DNA of 39,073 nucleotides from JBEICQ01 sp040383885 (GCA_040383885.1 JBEICQ010000009.1:1-39073); one strand, 5' to 3'; numbered from the stretch's first letter, positions 15,186 through 23,645 are shown. A program made the numbers and translations. The notes: generated by a model from the sequence alone, not told the origin.

Positions 15186-16157
15186 ATGAACATCAAGAAA
15201 TTAGGAGTACTTACTTCCGGTGGAGATGCCCCGGGAATGAACGCCTGCATCAGGGCCATTGTGCGCACTGCGCTTTATCACGACAAAGAAATCATAGGCA
15301 TCACCCACGGATACGATGGTTTAATCAACGGTGAATTTCAAAACATGAACGCCAAGAGTGTGAGCAACATCATTCAGCGTGGCGGCACCATTCTTAAAAC
15401 TGCACGCAGCAAAAGGTTCATGACCAAAGAAGGCATGGACAGGGCGTACAACCAACTCACCATAGAAGGGATTGATGCCCTGATTACCATTGGAGGAAAC
15501 GGTACCTTTAAAGGAGCTGAAGAATTCGGAAACACTTATGGGATTCCCATCATGGGCATAGCGGGAACCATCGACAATGATTTGTTCGGCACCGATTTTA
15601 CCATAGGCTACGACACGGCACTCAACACCGTGGTGCATGCGGTAGACCAGATTAGAGATACAGCCGAGAGCCATGACCGCTTGTTTATTGTAGAGGTGAT
15701 GGGCAGAGATGCCGGACTGATTGCCTTGCGGAGCGGCATTGGTTCTGGTGCGGAAGCCATCCTCATTCCGGAGACAAAAACAGATTTAAATCATCTGAAA
15801 GAAAGGCTGAAAAGAAGCCGCAAAAACAAAAGTTCCAAAATCATAATTGTAGCTGAGGGCGATGAAGCCGGCGGTGCATTCAAAGTAGCCGAGAGTTTAA
15901 AAAATGAATTTGACCTGGATATCCGTGTCACCATCCTTGGACATATTCAGCGAGGAGGGGCTCCCACCTGCGCTGATAGGGTACTGGCAAGCCGCCTTGG
16001 ATTTGCGGCAGTTGAAGCCCTGCTGGAAGGAAGAAAAGGAGAAATGGTGGGTATCGTTAACAGGGAAATTTGTTACACTCCTTTTTCCAGGGCGGTAAAA
16101 CATATAGAAGAGCTCAACCCCAACCTTCTCCGCATGGTTGAGATCCTCAGCCTGTAA
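15186..16157 (+). CDS. pfkA: ATP-dependent 6-phosphofructokinase
   Basis: The enzyme phosphorylates fructose 6-phosphate to fructose 1,6-bisphosphate, the committing step of glycolysis. The 323-residue length and motifs fit the bacterial PfkA tetramer: LTSGGDAPGMNA (9-20), GIAGTIDNDLFGTD (124-137) with the catalytic Asp in TIDND, VEVMGRDAG and LGHIQRGGAPT. Glycine at the ATP-versus-pyrophosphate position points to ATP. The one oddity is GGNGT (103-107), where E. coli has GGDGS: the magnesium-linked Asp is Asn here (codon AAC at 15498-15500). An inverted repeat lies over its probable promoter. It converges with the leftward aminopeptidase gene. Confidence 0.93.
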   Translation: MNIKKLGVLTSGGDAPGMNACIRAIVRTALYHDKEIIGITHGYDGLINGEFQNMNAKSVSNIIQRGGTILKTARSKRFMTKEGMDRAYNQLTIEGIDALITIGGNGTFKGAEEFGNTYGIPIMGIAGTIDNDLFGTDFTIGYDTALNTVVHAVDQIRDTAESHDRLFIVEVMGRDAGLIALRSGIGSGAEAILIPETKTDLNHLKERLKRSRKNKSSKIIIVAEGDEAGGAFKVAESLKNEFDLDIRVTILGHIQRGGAPTCADRVLASRLGFAAVEALLEGRKGEMVGIVNREICYTPFSRAVKHIEELNPNLLRMVEILSL

Positions 16158-16234
16158 ATAAAGCGCCGCCAAAGGGGGAAACTTTTTCACGCTGATGGTT
16201 CAGGTCAAAACAGATTTTAAAGAGTAATCCTGCC

Positions 16235-17203
16235 TTAAAAGCGGGCAAAAAACACAGGCAAATTTCCTTTGCATGAATCTTCAATTACTATCATGAGCGA
16301 ATCTTGGCAGCTGTAATAGTTTGCATAGCCCGAAAAAAAAGCATTCACCGATTGGCCGATTCTGCCGGCAATGCGGGCCTTTGCTTTCTTGCCGAGATAC
16401 TTGTTTGCATAAACTGAATCCACACTTTGTTTGATGAGTAAGAAACGGGTTTTGTTTAAGGCTTCGGTATTTCTTACCCTTGCATAGAGCCTGTTTCCAT
16501 GCTTAATAAAACGATACATCATGCTTGCAAAAGTCTGTTCGGCATCTTCCCGTTTTTTTGGCAAACCCCAAAACTGTATGTTTAGATATTCTCCGCATGC
16601 CTGTGCCAGGTTTTCATTGAGTGCAGGAGCATCATACAAATACAGGCGTCTGTGTGTTAGTTCATGAAACAAAATACAGGTGAGAGTGGTGTCGTCTTTT
16701 TTTAAGGTTTCCTCATTCAGGATCTCGCTCATCCAGCCAAGTGCAGACCAGGCTTCCACCACAGAGGTATCTGTATCAAAGCCCTCTGCCTTTAGCATTT
16801 CTAATTCTTTTAGCAAAAGCTTTCTCTCATAGAATCCTTTATAAGGCACTGCCCCCAAAAAAGGGAAATTCCAGGTGTAAGAAAGAATTTTATGTCGGGC
16901 ACTCGCACCCACTACTACCAAACGATGCTCAGCATGTTGTGGCAAAAACCATTGATAAGCATCTGTTGTGTCCAAACCCTGTTGAGCGGCAAATGCAAAG
17001 GCCTTTTGTATCAGTTTGTATTTGGTTTTATACACCGGGCTTTTTGCCAATGTTGACAAGGGAACACAATCGCGCCAGACTTTATAAAAACCCATTGCCT
17101 GCGAAAAACCATAGCGAAGCAAGGAGAAGTTAAAAATGATCATCAGGCAAAGCAAGAAGATTCCCGGGTAAAGCAGGAATTTTAGAACATGCCTCAGGTT
17201 CAT
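16235..17203 (-). CDS. Putative zinc aminopeptidase (PF10023 family)
   Basis: The 322-residue protein has one N-terminal membrane helix (about 8-30; FLLYPGIFLLCLMIIFNFSLL) and then a soluble domain. The zinc motif HELTH is at residues 180-184 in TCILFHELTHRRLY, with downstream glutamates in LNENLAQACGEY (195-206) as third-ligand candidates. The pattern, including WSALGWMSEI before the HExxH, is that of the predicted aminopeptidase family PF10023. It would be anchored in the inner membrane with the catalytic part probably outside. Its ATG overlaps the stop of the phosphatase gene by four bases, making it the last gene of a tightly coupled four-gene operon. The substrate is unknown. Confidence 0.82.
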   Translation of the reverse strand: MNLRHVLKFLLYPGIFLLCLMIIFNFSLLRYGFSQAMGFYKVWRDCVPLSTLAKSPVYKTKYKLIQKAFAFAAQQGLDTTDAYQWFLPQHAEHRLVVVGASARHKILSYTWNFPFLGAVPYKGFYERKLLLKELEMLKAEGFDTDTSVVEAWSALGWMSEILNEETLKKDDTTLTCILFHELTHRRLYLYDAPALNENLAQACGEYLNIQFWGLPKKREDAEQTFASMMYRFIKHGNRLYARVRNTEALNKTRFLLIKQSVDSVYANKYLGKKAKARIAGRIGQSVNAFFSGYANYYSCQDSLMIVIEDSCKGNLPVFFARF

Positions 17204-17691
17204 GAATGATTGCGAAGAATTCCGGGAATGATTTTTTTAAGACTGTGGTTGGTTTTTACCAGGTACCCTTTTACGCCGGCACCCTGGGCGCAATCCACAT
17301 CACGCTGGCGGTCGCCGATAAAAAAACAATGCGCTGCGCTGGCGCCAAATCTGGCAAGGGCCTTCTCTACCATTTGCGACTGGGGTTTGCGACAAATACA
17401 AAGTGAAACCGACTCATGATGCGGACAATAATATGCCTCAAGTATCGGAATTCCATTTTTTTCAAATTCCTGTTTCATATACCCGTGCAAGGCTTCTACA
17501 TCAGCTGCCGTGTAGAGACCTTTTGCAATACCGCTTTGGTTGGTGATTACCACAATCTGAAAACCGGCTTCACAAATCATCCGGCAGGATTCCATTACAC
17601 CATCCACCCAGTGAAAATCTCCGGGAGTGTAGGTATACAGCGGATTGTCGAGATTGATGATTCCATCGCGGTCTAAGAAGGCAATTTTCAT
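17200..17691 (-). CDS. HAD phosphatase, GmhB-like (D-glycero-D-manno-heptose-1,7-bisphosphate 7-phosphatase type)
   Basis: The 163-residue HAD enzyme has the nucleophile motif FLDRDG (D7 and D9), motif II TNQSG (50-54) and motif III/IV GDRQRDV (126-132). Between them is the GmhB zinc loop: C89-x-H91 in YYCPHH and C98-x-C100 in CICRKPQ. GmhB removes the 7-phosphate during heptose synthesis for lipopolysaccharide core or glycoprotein sugars. No other heptose genes are nearby, so the substrate is uncertain; histidinol-phosphatase-type relatives share the zinc loop. Both ends overlap neighbours by four bases (ATGA), so it is co-translated with the rhomboid protease and the aminopeptidase. Confidence 0.85.
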   Translation of the reverse strand: MKIAFLDRDGIINLDNPLYTYTPGDFHWVDGVMESCRMICEAGFQIVVITNQSGIAKGLYTAADVEALHGYMKQEFEKNGIPILEAYYCPHHESVSLCICRKPQSQMVEKALARFGASAAHCFFIGDRQRDVDCAQGAGVKGYLVKTNHSLKKIIPGILRNHS

Positions 17692-18305
17692 GAGAACAAT
17701 TCGCTGAAAAAATGAGAGAGGATATGTCTGTCGGTAAGCATCATAAAGGTGATGCCAAACAAGGCACCAAAAAGATGCACATCATGTCCGATGCGGTCGC
17801 TGCCCCTTTGCGCCATGAAATAGGAATAAACCATGTAAAGTCCGCCAAAAATCCAGGCAGGGATGTAGAAAGGAATAAAAATAATGCCCATGGGCATGCG
17901 CGGATTGAGCATGATAAAGGCAAAGACAATGGCAGAAACGGCACCGGAGGCACCTACTGCATTGTAGTGCACATGGTCTTTGTGTCGAAGAAAGGCCGGA
18001 AAGGTAGACATGAACAGTCCACCTACATACAGCAAAATAAAAAGCCAGAGGCCCGCAGGTCCTTTCATCATGATGAAGCTGTCCTGAATGACTCCGCCAA
18101 ACATCCATAAAACATACATGTTAACCGCCAGATGAAAAAGGTCGGCATGCACAAAACCGTAGGTAACAAAACGATAATACTGCTTACGGTGCTCAATACT
18201 CCAGGCATTGAAAAGAAGTTTGTCGAACCAATTGCCGGAGCCATACAGGGCATAGGATGATACTGCGAGGGTAAGCAGCAAAATCAACAAAACCGGAGAG
18301 GGCAT
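17688..18305 (-). CDS. Rhomboid family intramembrane serine protease
   Basis: The 205-residue protein is mostly hydrophobic, with about six membrane helices. The catalytic serine is S120 in GASGAVSAI (GxSG) and the histidine is H177 in the HxxGxxxG motif HLFGALFG. An early HADLFHLAVNMYVLW block (53-67) matches the HxxxHxxxN-type conserved helix of rhomboids. It would cleave membrane-anchored substrates within the inner membrane. Its ATG overlaps the PD40 protein's stop as TGATG, and its own stop overlaps the phosphatase start, suggesting that it may act on, or be made together with, an envelope protein of this operon. The substrate is unknown. Confidence 0.9.
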   Translation of the reverse strand: MPSPVLLILLLTLAVSSYALYGSGNWFDKLLFNAWSIEHRKQYYRFVTYGFVHADLFHLAVNMYVLWMFGGVIQDSFIMMKGPAGLWLFILLYVGGLFMSTFPAFLRHKDHVHYNAVGASGAVSAIVFAFIMLNPRMPMGIIFIPFYIPAWIFGGLYMVYSYFMAQRGSDRIGHDVHLFGALFGITFMMLTDRHILSHFFSELFS

Positions 18306-20047
18306 CAGCGCGGACTTAGCAGGATGTTTTTCTCAACAAAAGGCACAAAACTTCCCTTGCCCAATATGGCAATGGCCTCATTGAAATCCTTAAATCCTTC
18401 GCTCTGTACTGTTATATTGTATTCGCCCGGAGGAAGAATAATCACATAATTGTTTCTGTCGTTGGGCAATACAGTACCTACCAGTTGTTTGTCGGCAAGA
18501 CGGGTAATTGTGATGTTTGTTTTTACAATTTTGTTTGCACCGGATGCTGAGGAAATCTGTCCGCGCAATACACACAACTCCGCATCTACAGCACGAAACA
18601 CAATTCTGTAAAGGTCTTTGTCGCCATATCCGGCATTGACCATTTCACGGCTGGAAGGATTGGACTTTAGCGCATCCGGAGAGGGATTGCAGGGGTATGA
18701 GGCATAAGCATATTTGCCCGTTCCGCTCACACAGATACCCTCGTTGTCATAAGCATTGTTTACCGGGTAACCCATGTTTTTAACCTCTTGCCAGCGATCA
18801 ATTCCCTCATCAAAAGTGGCCCGGAAAACATCATATCCGCCCATGGAATTATGTCCCTTGGAAGCAAAATAGAGTTCCTTACCATCCATGGATAAAAAGG
18901 GGAAATCTTCGTCGTATGGGGTGTTGATCTCAGGGCCGAGGTTCATGGCTTCACTCCACTCACCATTCGGCAGAATCAGTGAGCGATAGAGGTCAAAACC
19001 TCCCTGCCCTCCGGGTCGGTTACTGGAGAAATACAAAGTTTTTCCATCGGGAGAGATGGCAGCCGCATGCTCATAGCCGTTCGAGTTGATGCTGCTTCCC
19101 AACTTGAAAGCAGGCAAAATCTGCCGCTGAAAATAGGGACCCACAAACAGGTTGCCCTGCTCCTCTCCTTTGTTAAAACTGTACAAGAGGGTCTGTCCAT
19201 CAGCAGCAACGCCTACTACCCGCTCATCACCTTGGGCAGAATTGATCTCCTCACCCACATTCTGAGGTGCAGACCAGTTGCCAAGGTCCACAAGCGACAT
19301 GTAGATGTCGTGCAGATGCTCTGCAGCACCCGCAGTACCACGATTGGATGAAAACACCAGAAAGGATTCATCCGAAGAAATGTATGGATTGATTTCTGAA
19401 TGCTCCGTATTGATTTTACTGCCGAGGTTTTCAAACATCACCGAAACTTTTTGAGTCATGAGCATCTTGCCGTTTTCACACATCTCCATCTCCCGTTTAA
19501 CCCAGTCCTTGTCAACAGGCGGTTCAGGATGCTCCAATACTTTTTTAAAAAGATTGATGGCCTCATCAAAACGCAAAGCATAAGCATAAGCCTTGGCGAG
19601 ATAATAGTTTATGTGCGGATACTTTTCAGGCTGAGACGCGAGAAATTCCAGAAAGGGAATCGATCTGGTGCGGTCGCCGCTACCCAGCAGATAAGACAAG
19701 GCAAGATGATATGAGGCTTTTTCGTAGGCCGGATCAGTTTCAGAAATCTTCAAGTAAGCATCAGCTGCTTCACGGAATTTTTGCTGATTAAAGAGTTCAT
19801 CTGCCAATTTGGTGCTTCCTCCCGGCGTAATCTCCTGTATCACCGGCCATTCTCTAAACCGGGTGGGCAAGTTGCTCAATTGTATCGTACGCACCTGAGG
19901 CGCAGGTCGGGGACCGGCTGCCACAACTGCTTTTGTTTTGGGTGCGGGATTGGTCTTAGGCGGGACCTTGGCTTTGGGTGGGGTCTGAGCAAAGACAGAA
20001 AACTGTAAAAACAACAATGCCGTTAACAGGGTGAATGAGGGTCTCAT
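18305..20047 (-). CDS. TPR/PD40 beta-propeller exported protein lacking an OmpA domain
   Basis: The 580-residue protein begins with a signal peptide (MRPSFTLLTALLFLQFSVFA), then a Pro/Lys-rich linker (22-50). TPR-like helices follow (about 78-195; LADELFNQQKFREAADAYLKI and ALRFDEAINLFKKVLEHP in shorter blocks). WD40-like PD40 blades occupy about 215-460, seen as repeats of SPDGKTLYFSSNRPGGQGGFDLY and MDGKELYFASKGHNSMGGYDVF type. The end (about 490-578) is a carboxypeptidase-regulatory-like fold. This order is that of PorE-like proteins of the type IX secretion system, but the C-terminal peptidoglycan-binding OmpA domain is absent. It is the first gene of the operon with the rhomboid protease, the phosphatase and the aminopeptidase. 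A weak minus-strand box TACATTCG lies at 20058-20065. Confidence 0.85.
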   Translation of the reverse strand: MRPSFTLLTALLFLQFSVFAQTPPKAKVPPKTNPAPKTKAVVAAGPRPAPQVRTIQLSNLPTRFREWPVIQEITPGGSTKLADELFNQQKFREAADAYLKISETDPAYEKASYHLALSYLLGSGDRTRSIPFLEFLASQPEKYPHINYYLAKAYAYALRFDEAINLFKKVLEHPEPPVDKDWVKREMEMCENGKMLMTQKVSVMFENLGSKINTEHSEINPYISSDESFLVFSSNRGTAGAAEHLHDIYMSLVDLGNWSAPQNVGEEINSAQGDERVVGVAADGQTLLYSFNKGEEQGNLFVGPYFQRQILPAFKLGSSINSNGYEHAAAISPDGKTLYFSSNRPGGQGGFDLYRSLILPNGEWSEAMNLGPEINTPYDEDFPFLSMDGKELYFASKGHNSMGGYDVFRATFDEGIDRWQEVKNMGYPVNNAYDNEGICVSGTGKYAYASYPCNPSPDALKSNPSSREMVNAGYGDKDLYRIVFRAVDAELCVLRGQISSASGANKIVKTNITITRLADKQLVGTVLPNDRNNYVIILPPGEYNITVQSEGFKDFNEAIAILGKGSFVPFVEKNILLSPR

Positions 20048-20144
20048 ATGATTCTTGCGAATGTAGGAAAAAACACTTCATTATCCATTCCCCGCCCATT
20101 GCAGGACAGGGATATGGACTTGATTTAACATTTGAGGAAAGTGC

Positions 20145-21554
20145 TTACACCCCAAGCTCTTGTTTACAAGCCTCGAGGAGTTCAAATGCCCTCTGCTTGT
20201 TCCTGGATTCGGCATAGGTACGCAACACGGGCTCAGTGCCGGAAGCACGAATCATCAGCCACTCCTCATCATTAAAAAAGTATTTCCAGCCATCCAGGTC
20301 TTCCATGCGTGCCACGCGGTTCTCCCCGAATGATTCAAAAGCACCTGATTTGCATTTTGCAACAATGGCATTTTTCTGATCTTCTCTAAGATGTAAATCG
20401 TTGCGTTCAAACCAGAATTCACCGGTGATGGCGTACACCTCTGCTATCAATTCTTCCAGACTTTTGCCCGATTTGGCCATAAATTCCCAAATGGTAAGAC
20501 CCATCCAGATGCCGTCTCTCTCCGGGATGTGTCCTTTAATGGCAATGCCCCCACTCTCCTCTCCGCCCAGCAACACATCTTCTTTCACCATGATCCCGCA
20601 GATATACTTGAATCCTATTTTCACCACTTCCAGAGGAAGATTGTAATGCCTGCACATGTTTTTAATTTTCACGGTCGTGGAAAATGCCGTACACACCTTG
20701 CCACTCATCTGCTTGTACTTTACGAGGTAATGAATCAGCAAAAGGATGATGTGGTGAGAATCCACAAAATTTCCCTTGTTATCAAATAGACCCAGCCTGT
20801 CTGCATCTCCGTCGGTAGCGAGGCCGCAATCAATGTTGTCGCTCATGGCAATCATCTCCGAAAACTCCTTCAGGTTTTTGTGAATGGGTTCGGGTGCTTG
20901 TCCATCAAATCCCGGATTGTGCTCGCAATGCATAAAGGTGAGGTCCGGGAGCAAACGACGCATCACTTGTTGGCCTGCACCATACATGGCATCATAGGCA
21001 AACTGCAAACCCGACCGGCGAATGGCTTCCAGATCAAAATGTTTTTCGGCATGCGCCACATACATATCTTCCAGAGGAGCAATTTCCACCATGCCGGAGG
21101 ACATCAGCGACTCCATAGAAACACTTTTCAGTTGAAGGCCGGGTTCAGAAGGAATCAAATCCTCTATCTCCTGCACCTGCTCCGGCAGAAGTGGTCCGCC
21201 ATAGGCTCCTTTGAGTTTAAAACCATTGTAGGAAGGCGGATTGTGACTGGCTGTGATAATGATGCCCAATGCAGCTTTGTAGTGCAAAGCACCCAGGCTG
21301 ACCATAGGTGTTGATACAAAACCTTTGGCAAGGTAAGAACGGATGCCATGATCCGCCAGTACCTTTACCACGGTTTCTGTAAAAAGTTCGCCGGCAAAGC
21401 GGCAATCATGACCCACCACAACGCCTGATTTTTCCAGTTTGTTAGCTTTTATCCAAAGAGCAGTTCCTTCTGCTACACGCGCCACATTTTGGGTGGTAAA
21501 ATCTTCTGCGATGATGGCGCGCCATCCGTCTGTTCCGAATTTAATATCCGACAT
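20145..21554 (-). CDS. Phosphoglucomutase/phosphomannomutase family enzyme
   Basis: The 469-residue alpha-D-phosphohexomutase moves phosphate between the 1 and 6 positions of a hexose. Motifs in order are FGTDGWRA (6-13), the phosphoserine loop TASHNP with S103, the magnesium loop DGDADRLG (about 244-251), the sugar-binding GGEESGGIAIKGH (about 333), and the phosphate-binding RASGTEPVLRTYAE near the end. The family cannot be split confidently into glucose or mannose specificity from sequence alone, and GlmM is less likely given the GEESGG loop. It appears to be a single gene with its own promoter box at 21578-21585, 97 bases upstream of the PD40 operon. Confidence 0.9.
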   Translation of the reverse strand: MSDIKFGTDGWRAIIAEDFTTQNVARVAEGTALWIKANKLEKSGVVVGHDCRFAGELFTETVVKVLADHGIRSYLAKGFVSTPMVSLGALHYKAALGIIITASHNPPSYNGFKLKGAYGGPLLPEQVQEIEDLIPSEPGLQLKSVSMESLMSSGMVEIAPLEDMYVAHAEKHFDLEAIRRSGLQFAYDAMYGAGQQVMRRLLPDLTFMHCEHNPGFDGQAPEPIHKNLKEFSEMIAMSDNIDCGLATDGDADRLGLFDNKGNFVDSHHIILLLIHYLVKYKQMSGKVCTAFSTTVKIKNMCRHYNLPLEVVKIGFKYICGIMVKEDVLLGGEESGGIAIKGHIPERDGIWMGLTIWEFMAKSGKSLEELIAEVYAITGEFWFERNDLHLREDQKNAIVAKCKSGAFESFGENRVARMEDLDGWKYFFNDEEWLMIRASGTEPVLRTYAESRNKQRAFELLEACKQELGV

Positions 21555-21577
21555 AAAGTGTTTGTTTTTTCAGGTCG

Positions 21578-21585
21578 CAAATATA
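21578..21585 (-). promoter_or_regulatory. -7 promoter box of the phosphohexomutase gene
   Basis: The minus strand reads TATATTTG, an exact TAnnTTTG match, 23 bases upstream of the ATG at 21554. It lies in the 37-base gap after cdaA. Confidence 0.45.
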
Positions 21586-21591
21586 GCCAAA

Positions 21592-22395
21592 TCAGGCCTG
21601 ACGGAACACTTTTTCCAATCTTTCCCTCAGTTCTTCCGGCTTCAGGTTCTGAATGAGTTCCCCGTTTACGGAGTAAGTAATATCCCCGGTTTGTTCAGAA
21701 ACAACAATGGCCACCGCATCTGTGGATTCAGTGATACCGGAGGCCGCTCTGTGTCTCATGCCCAGCTGAGCCGGAAAATCATCCCTTTCGCTCACCGGCA
21801 ACACGCATCGGGCAGCTTTAATCTGGTTGTTGTCAATGATGACGGCACCGTCGTGCAAGGGACTGTTTTTATAAAAAATACTTTCCAGCAGGCGCGACGA
21901 AACCCTTGCCTCTATCGGATCTCCTGTATTGGCATAAAATCCAAGGTCGGTTTTGGTAGCCAGAACCATGATGGCACCGGTACGAGACTCGGCCATGTTT
22001 TTACAAGCTCTGATCATGCTGTGAATGGCAAGCATTGGTTTATCCGAATCCTCTCCGAGCAATCCTCCGAACAAAAAACGAAACCGCCCCTTGCTAAAAA
22101 ATCCGGAAGTGCCAATGAGCAGCAAAAAACGACGAATCTCAGGCTGAAACACAATGATGAGGGCAATCACGCCCACCCCTACAAATTGCCCCAGAATACC
22201 CGAAAGCATTTGCATTTTAAAGGCCTTTACCAGCAGCCAAAGAAAATAGACAGAGATGATTCCGAAAAAAATATTGATGGCCACACTGCCCTTGAGAATC
22301 CTGTACAACTGAAAAAGCAGGATGCTTACCAGCAGGATGTCGAGTGCATCACTCCAGGAAAACCTGATAAATTCGGGCAAGAGCAACAGGAACAT
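21592..22395 (-). CDS. cdaA: Diadenylate cyclase CdaA
   Basis: CdaA joins two ATP into the second messenger c-di-AMP. The 267-residue protein has three N-terminal membrane helices (about 15-33, 37-57, 68-84) and a cytoplasmic DAC domain (about 120-260). The catalytic motifs DGA (182-184, in LHDGAVIIDNNQI) and RHRAA (214-218) are both intact, with TDAVAIVVSEQTGDI following. It lies 11 bases after folP in the same direction, so the two form an operon; I recall this pairing from other Bacteroidota. No CdaR or phosphodiesterase gene is present in the window. c-di-AMP usually controls potassium and osmotic balance and cell-wall homeostasis. Confidence 0.93.
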   Translation of the reverse strand: MFLLLLPEFIRFSWSDALDILLVSILLFQLYRILKGSVAINIFFGIISVYFLWLLVKAFKMQMLSGILGQFVGVGVIALIIVFQPEIRRFLLLIGTSGFFSKGRFRFLFGGLLGEDSDKPMLAIHSMIRACKNMAESRTGAIMVLATKTDLGFYANTGDPIEARVSSRLLESIFYKNSPLHDGAVIIDNNQIKAARCVLPVSERDDFPAQLGMRHRAASGITESTDAVAIVVSEQTGDITYSVNGELIQNLKPEELRERLEKVFRQA

Positions 22396-22406
22396 GAATG
22401 GTTTTT

Positions 22407-23264
22407 TTACAAAGTAACAAAATTCGCCGAGAGTCCCTTCATGTAAAAATCAGTAAGCGTAATGGCCTCCACTGCTTCCTTTACATCGTGAGTGCGGATA
22501 ATGTAATAACCGGAGAGCAAAGCAAGCGTATGCAGTACCGTGCTGCCGTTAAGCGCATCTGCTGCAGTATTTGAGAGAATTTTTGTAACCGCCGATTTTC
22601 TCGAAACGCCAATCAGAGTTGGAAATCCCAGTGAAGAAAACAGTTTTCCTGCCATCAGCAATTCACGGTTATGTGCCGGATTTTTGCCAAACCCAATACC
22701 CGGATCAAGAATGATGTCATGCACATTTTTAGCGCGCAGACCTTCGGATTTTTCAGCAAAAAAAAGGGCCACTTCCTGCACAGCGTGCGCATATTCAGGA
22801 TGCTGCTGCATGGTAAGTGGCGTGCCTTGGGTATGCATGAGTACATAGGGTACACGATGCGCCGCCACCACCTCAGCCATCTGTTCATCAGAAAGTCCGC
22901 TCACATCATTGATCATGCCTGCACCTGCTTCCAGCGCCCTGGCAGCCACCCGGCTTCTAAAAGTATCTGCAGAGAGAAGTGCCTCCGGAAACTCCTTGTG
23001 TAAGCGTTCAATGGCCGGAACCAAACGCCTGGTTTCTTCTTCCTCCTCAGGCGGCAAGGAACCCGGGCGCGTACTGCAGGCTCCCAGATCGAGCATTTGG
23101 GCGCCGGCCTCAAGCATGCCTTCAGCCTTTTTGCAGAGCACATCGAGATCCTGCACGCGGCTACCCGCATAAAAAGAATCGGGCGTGAGGTTAAGGATGC
23201 CCATCACCACGGGACGGTCAAAAAAACGAAGGTGTCCCTTGCAGTTTATTGAGAAAGGATGCAT
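22407..23264 (-). CDS. folP: Dihydropteroate synthase
   Basis: FolP condenses p-aminobenzoate with hydroxymethyl-dihydropterin diphosphate in folate synthesis and is the sulfonamide target. From the ATG at 23264 the protein has 285 residues, the usual length. Motifs are VMGILNLTPDSFY (20-32), LDLGACSTRPGS (58-69), SADTFRS, INDVSG, HTQGTP, DPGIGFGKN and the C-terminal RTHDV. The open frame extends 39 codons further upstream without family similarity and would cross the promoter, so it was trimmed. One oddity is TPDSFYAGS, where most enzymes have TPDSFSDGG, though the segment varies in Bacteroidota. It is the first gene of the folP-cdaA operon. Confidence 0.94.
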   Translation of the reverse strand: MHPFSINCKGHLRFFDRPVVMGILNLTPDSFYAGSRVQDLDVLCKKAEGMLEAGAQMLDLGACSTRPGSLPPEEEEETRRLVPAIERLHKEFPEALLSADTFRSRVAARALEAGAGMINDVSGLSDEQMAEVVAAHRVPYVLMHTQGTPLTMQQHPEYAHAVQEVALFFAEKSEGLRAKNVHDIILDPGIGFGKNPAHNRELLMAGKLFSSLGFPTLIGVSRKSAVTKILSNTAADALNGSTVLHTLALLSGYYIIRTHDVKEAVEAITLTDFYMKGLSANFVTL

Positions 23265-23281
23265 GCTTTGTTGCGAGTTTG

Positions 23282-23312
23282 CGAAGGTGAGATTTTTTGG
23301 GGCACCATACAA
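23282..23312 (-). promoter_or_regulatory. Candidate folP-cdaA promoter
   Basis: On the minus strand a TTG (23312-23310) is followed after 20 bases by CACCTTCG (23289-23282), a relaxed match to TAnnTTTG. The ATG at 23264 would have a leader of about a dozen bases. This supports the trimmed folP start. Confidence 0.4.
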
Positions 23313-23645
23313 TTTAAAAAACACAAAGAAACAGGCCATCTGTGACTTCCTGAAGGGTTTAAACCTATTGCGGGATTCCATTTTTTTGGGCGTTCCCCGG
23401 CAGGTTTACCTGCCGGGTCGGGCTTTCCGCTCAAACTTTTTTGCAAGCAAAAAAGTAAACGCTGCAATCCCTAACGCAAGCGCGGGGCCAAAGCCCCGCG
23501 TAAAGCATAAAGCAGAAACCCGGCAAAGCCTCCAACAATCAAAAGCCTTGTCTTGGTTCTTACAATAGCGCAATTATTGCATCCTCCTTACAAACGAAGA
23601 CAAAGGAAAGCACAATCGATATCGCTACAAAAGTTTAGATAAAAC
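23313..23645. other. Gene-free stretch between folP promoter and argS
   Basis: No coding region is supported. The notable content is structured repeat copy 2 (23381-23500). From 23501 to 23645 I see only a small inverted repeat (GCAAT-T-ATTGC near 23569) and A/T-rich sequence, with no clear terminator for argS. Long open frames here read through the repeat and are not credible genes. Confidence 0.6.
23381..23500 (-). repeat. Structured intergenic repeat, copy 2
   Basis: On the minus strand (the sense of argS and folP) the outer stem pairs GCGTT (23477-23473) with AACGC (23394-23390). The middle hairpin has arms at 23456-23447 and 23444-23435 (ACTTTTTTGC with GCAAAAAAGT). The third hairpin has arms at 23417-23408 and 23405-23396 (CCCGGCAGGT with ACCTGCCGGG). 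Conserved parts shared with copy 1 are GATTGnAGCG, TTTGAGCG and the closing A-run. An extra GC hairpin, CGCGGGGC-TTTG-GCCCCGCG (23500-23481), precedes the outer stem and is not seen in copy 1. It lies about 146 bases past the argS stop. Confidence 0.75.

Noticed and set aside
23265..23381. 39-codon N-terminal extension of folP
   Set aside because: It has no family similarity, and it crosses the candidate promoter and reaches the repeat; folP of normal length starts at 23264.
23185..23568. 127-codon open frame across folP's 5' end and repeat copy 2
   Set aside because: It overlaps folP antisense and then translates the structured repeat, a known kind of spurious protein.
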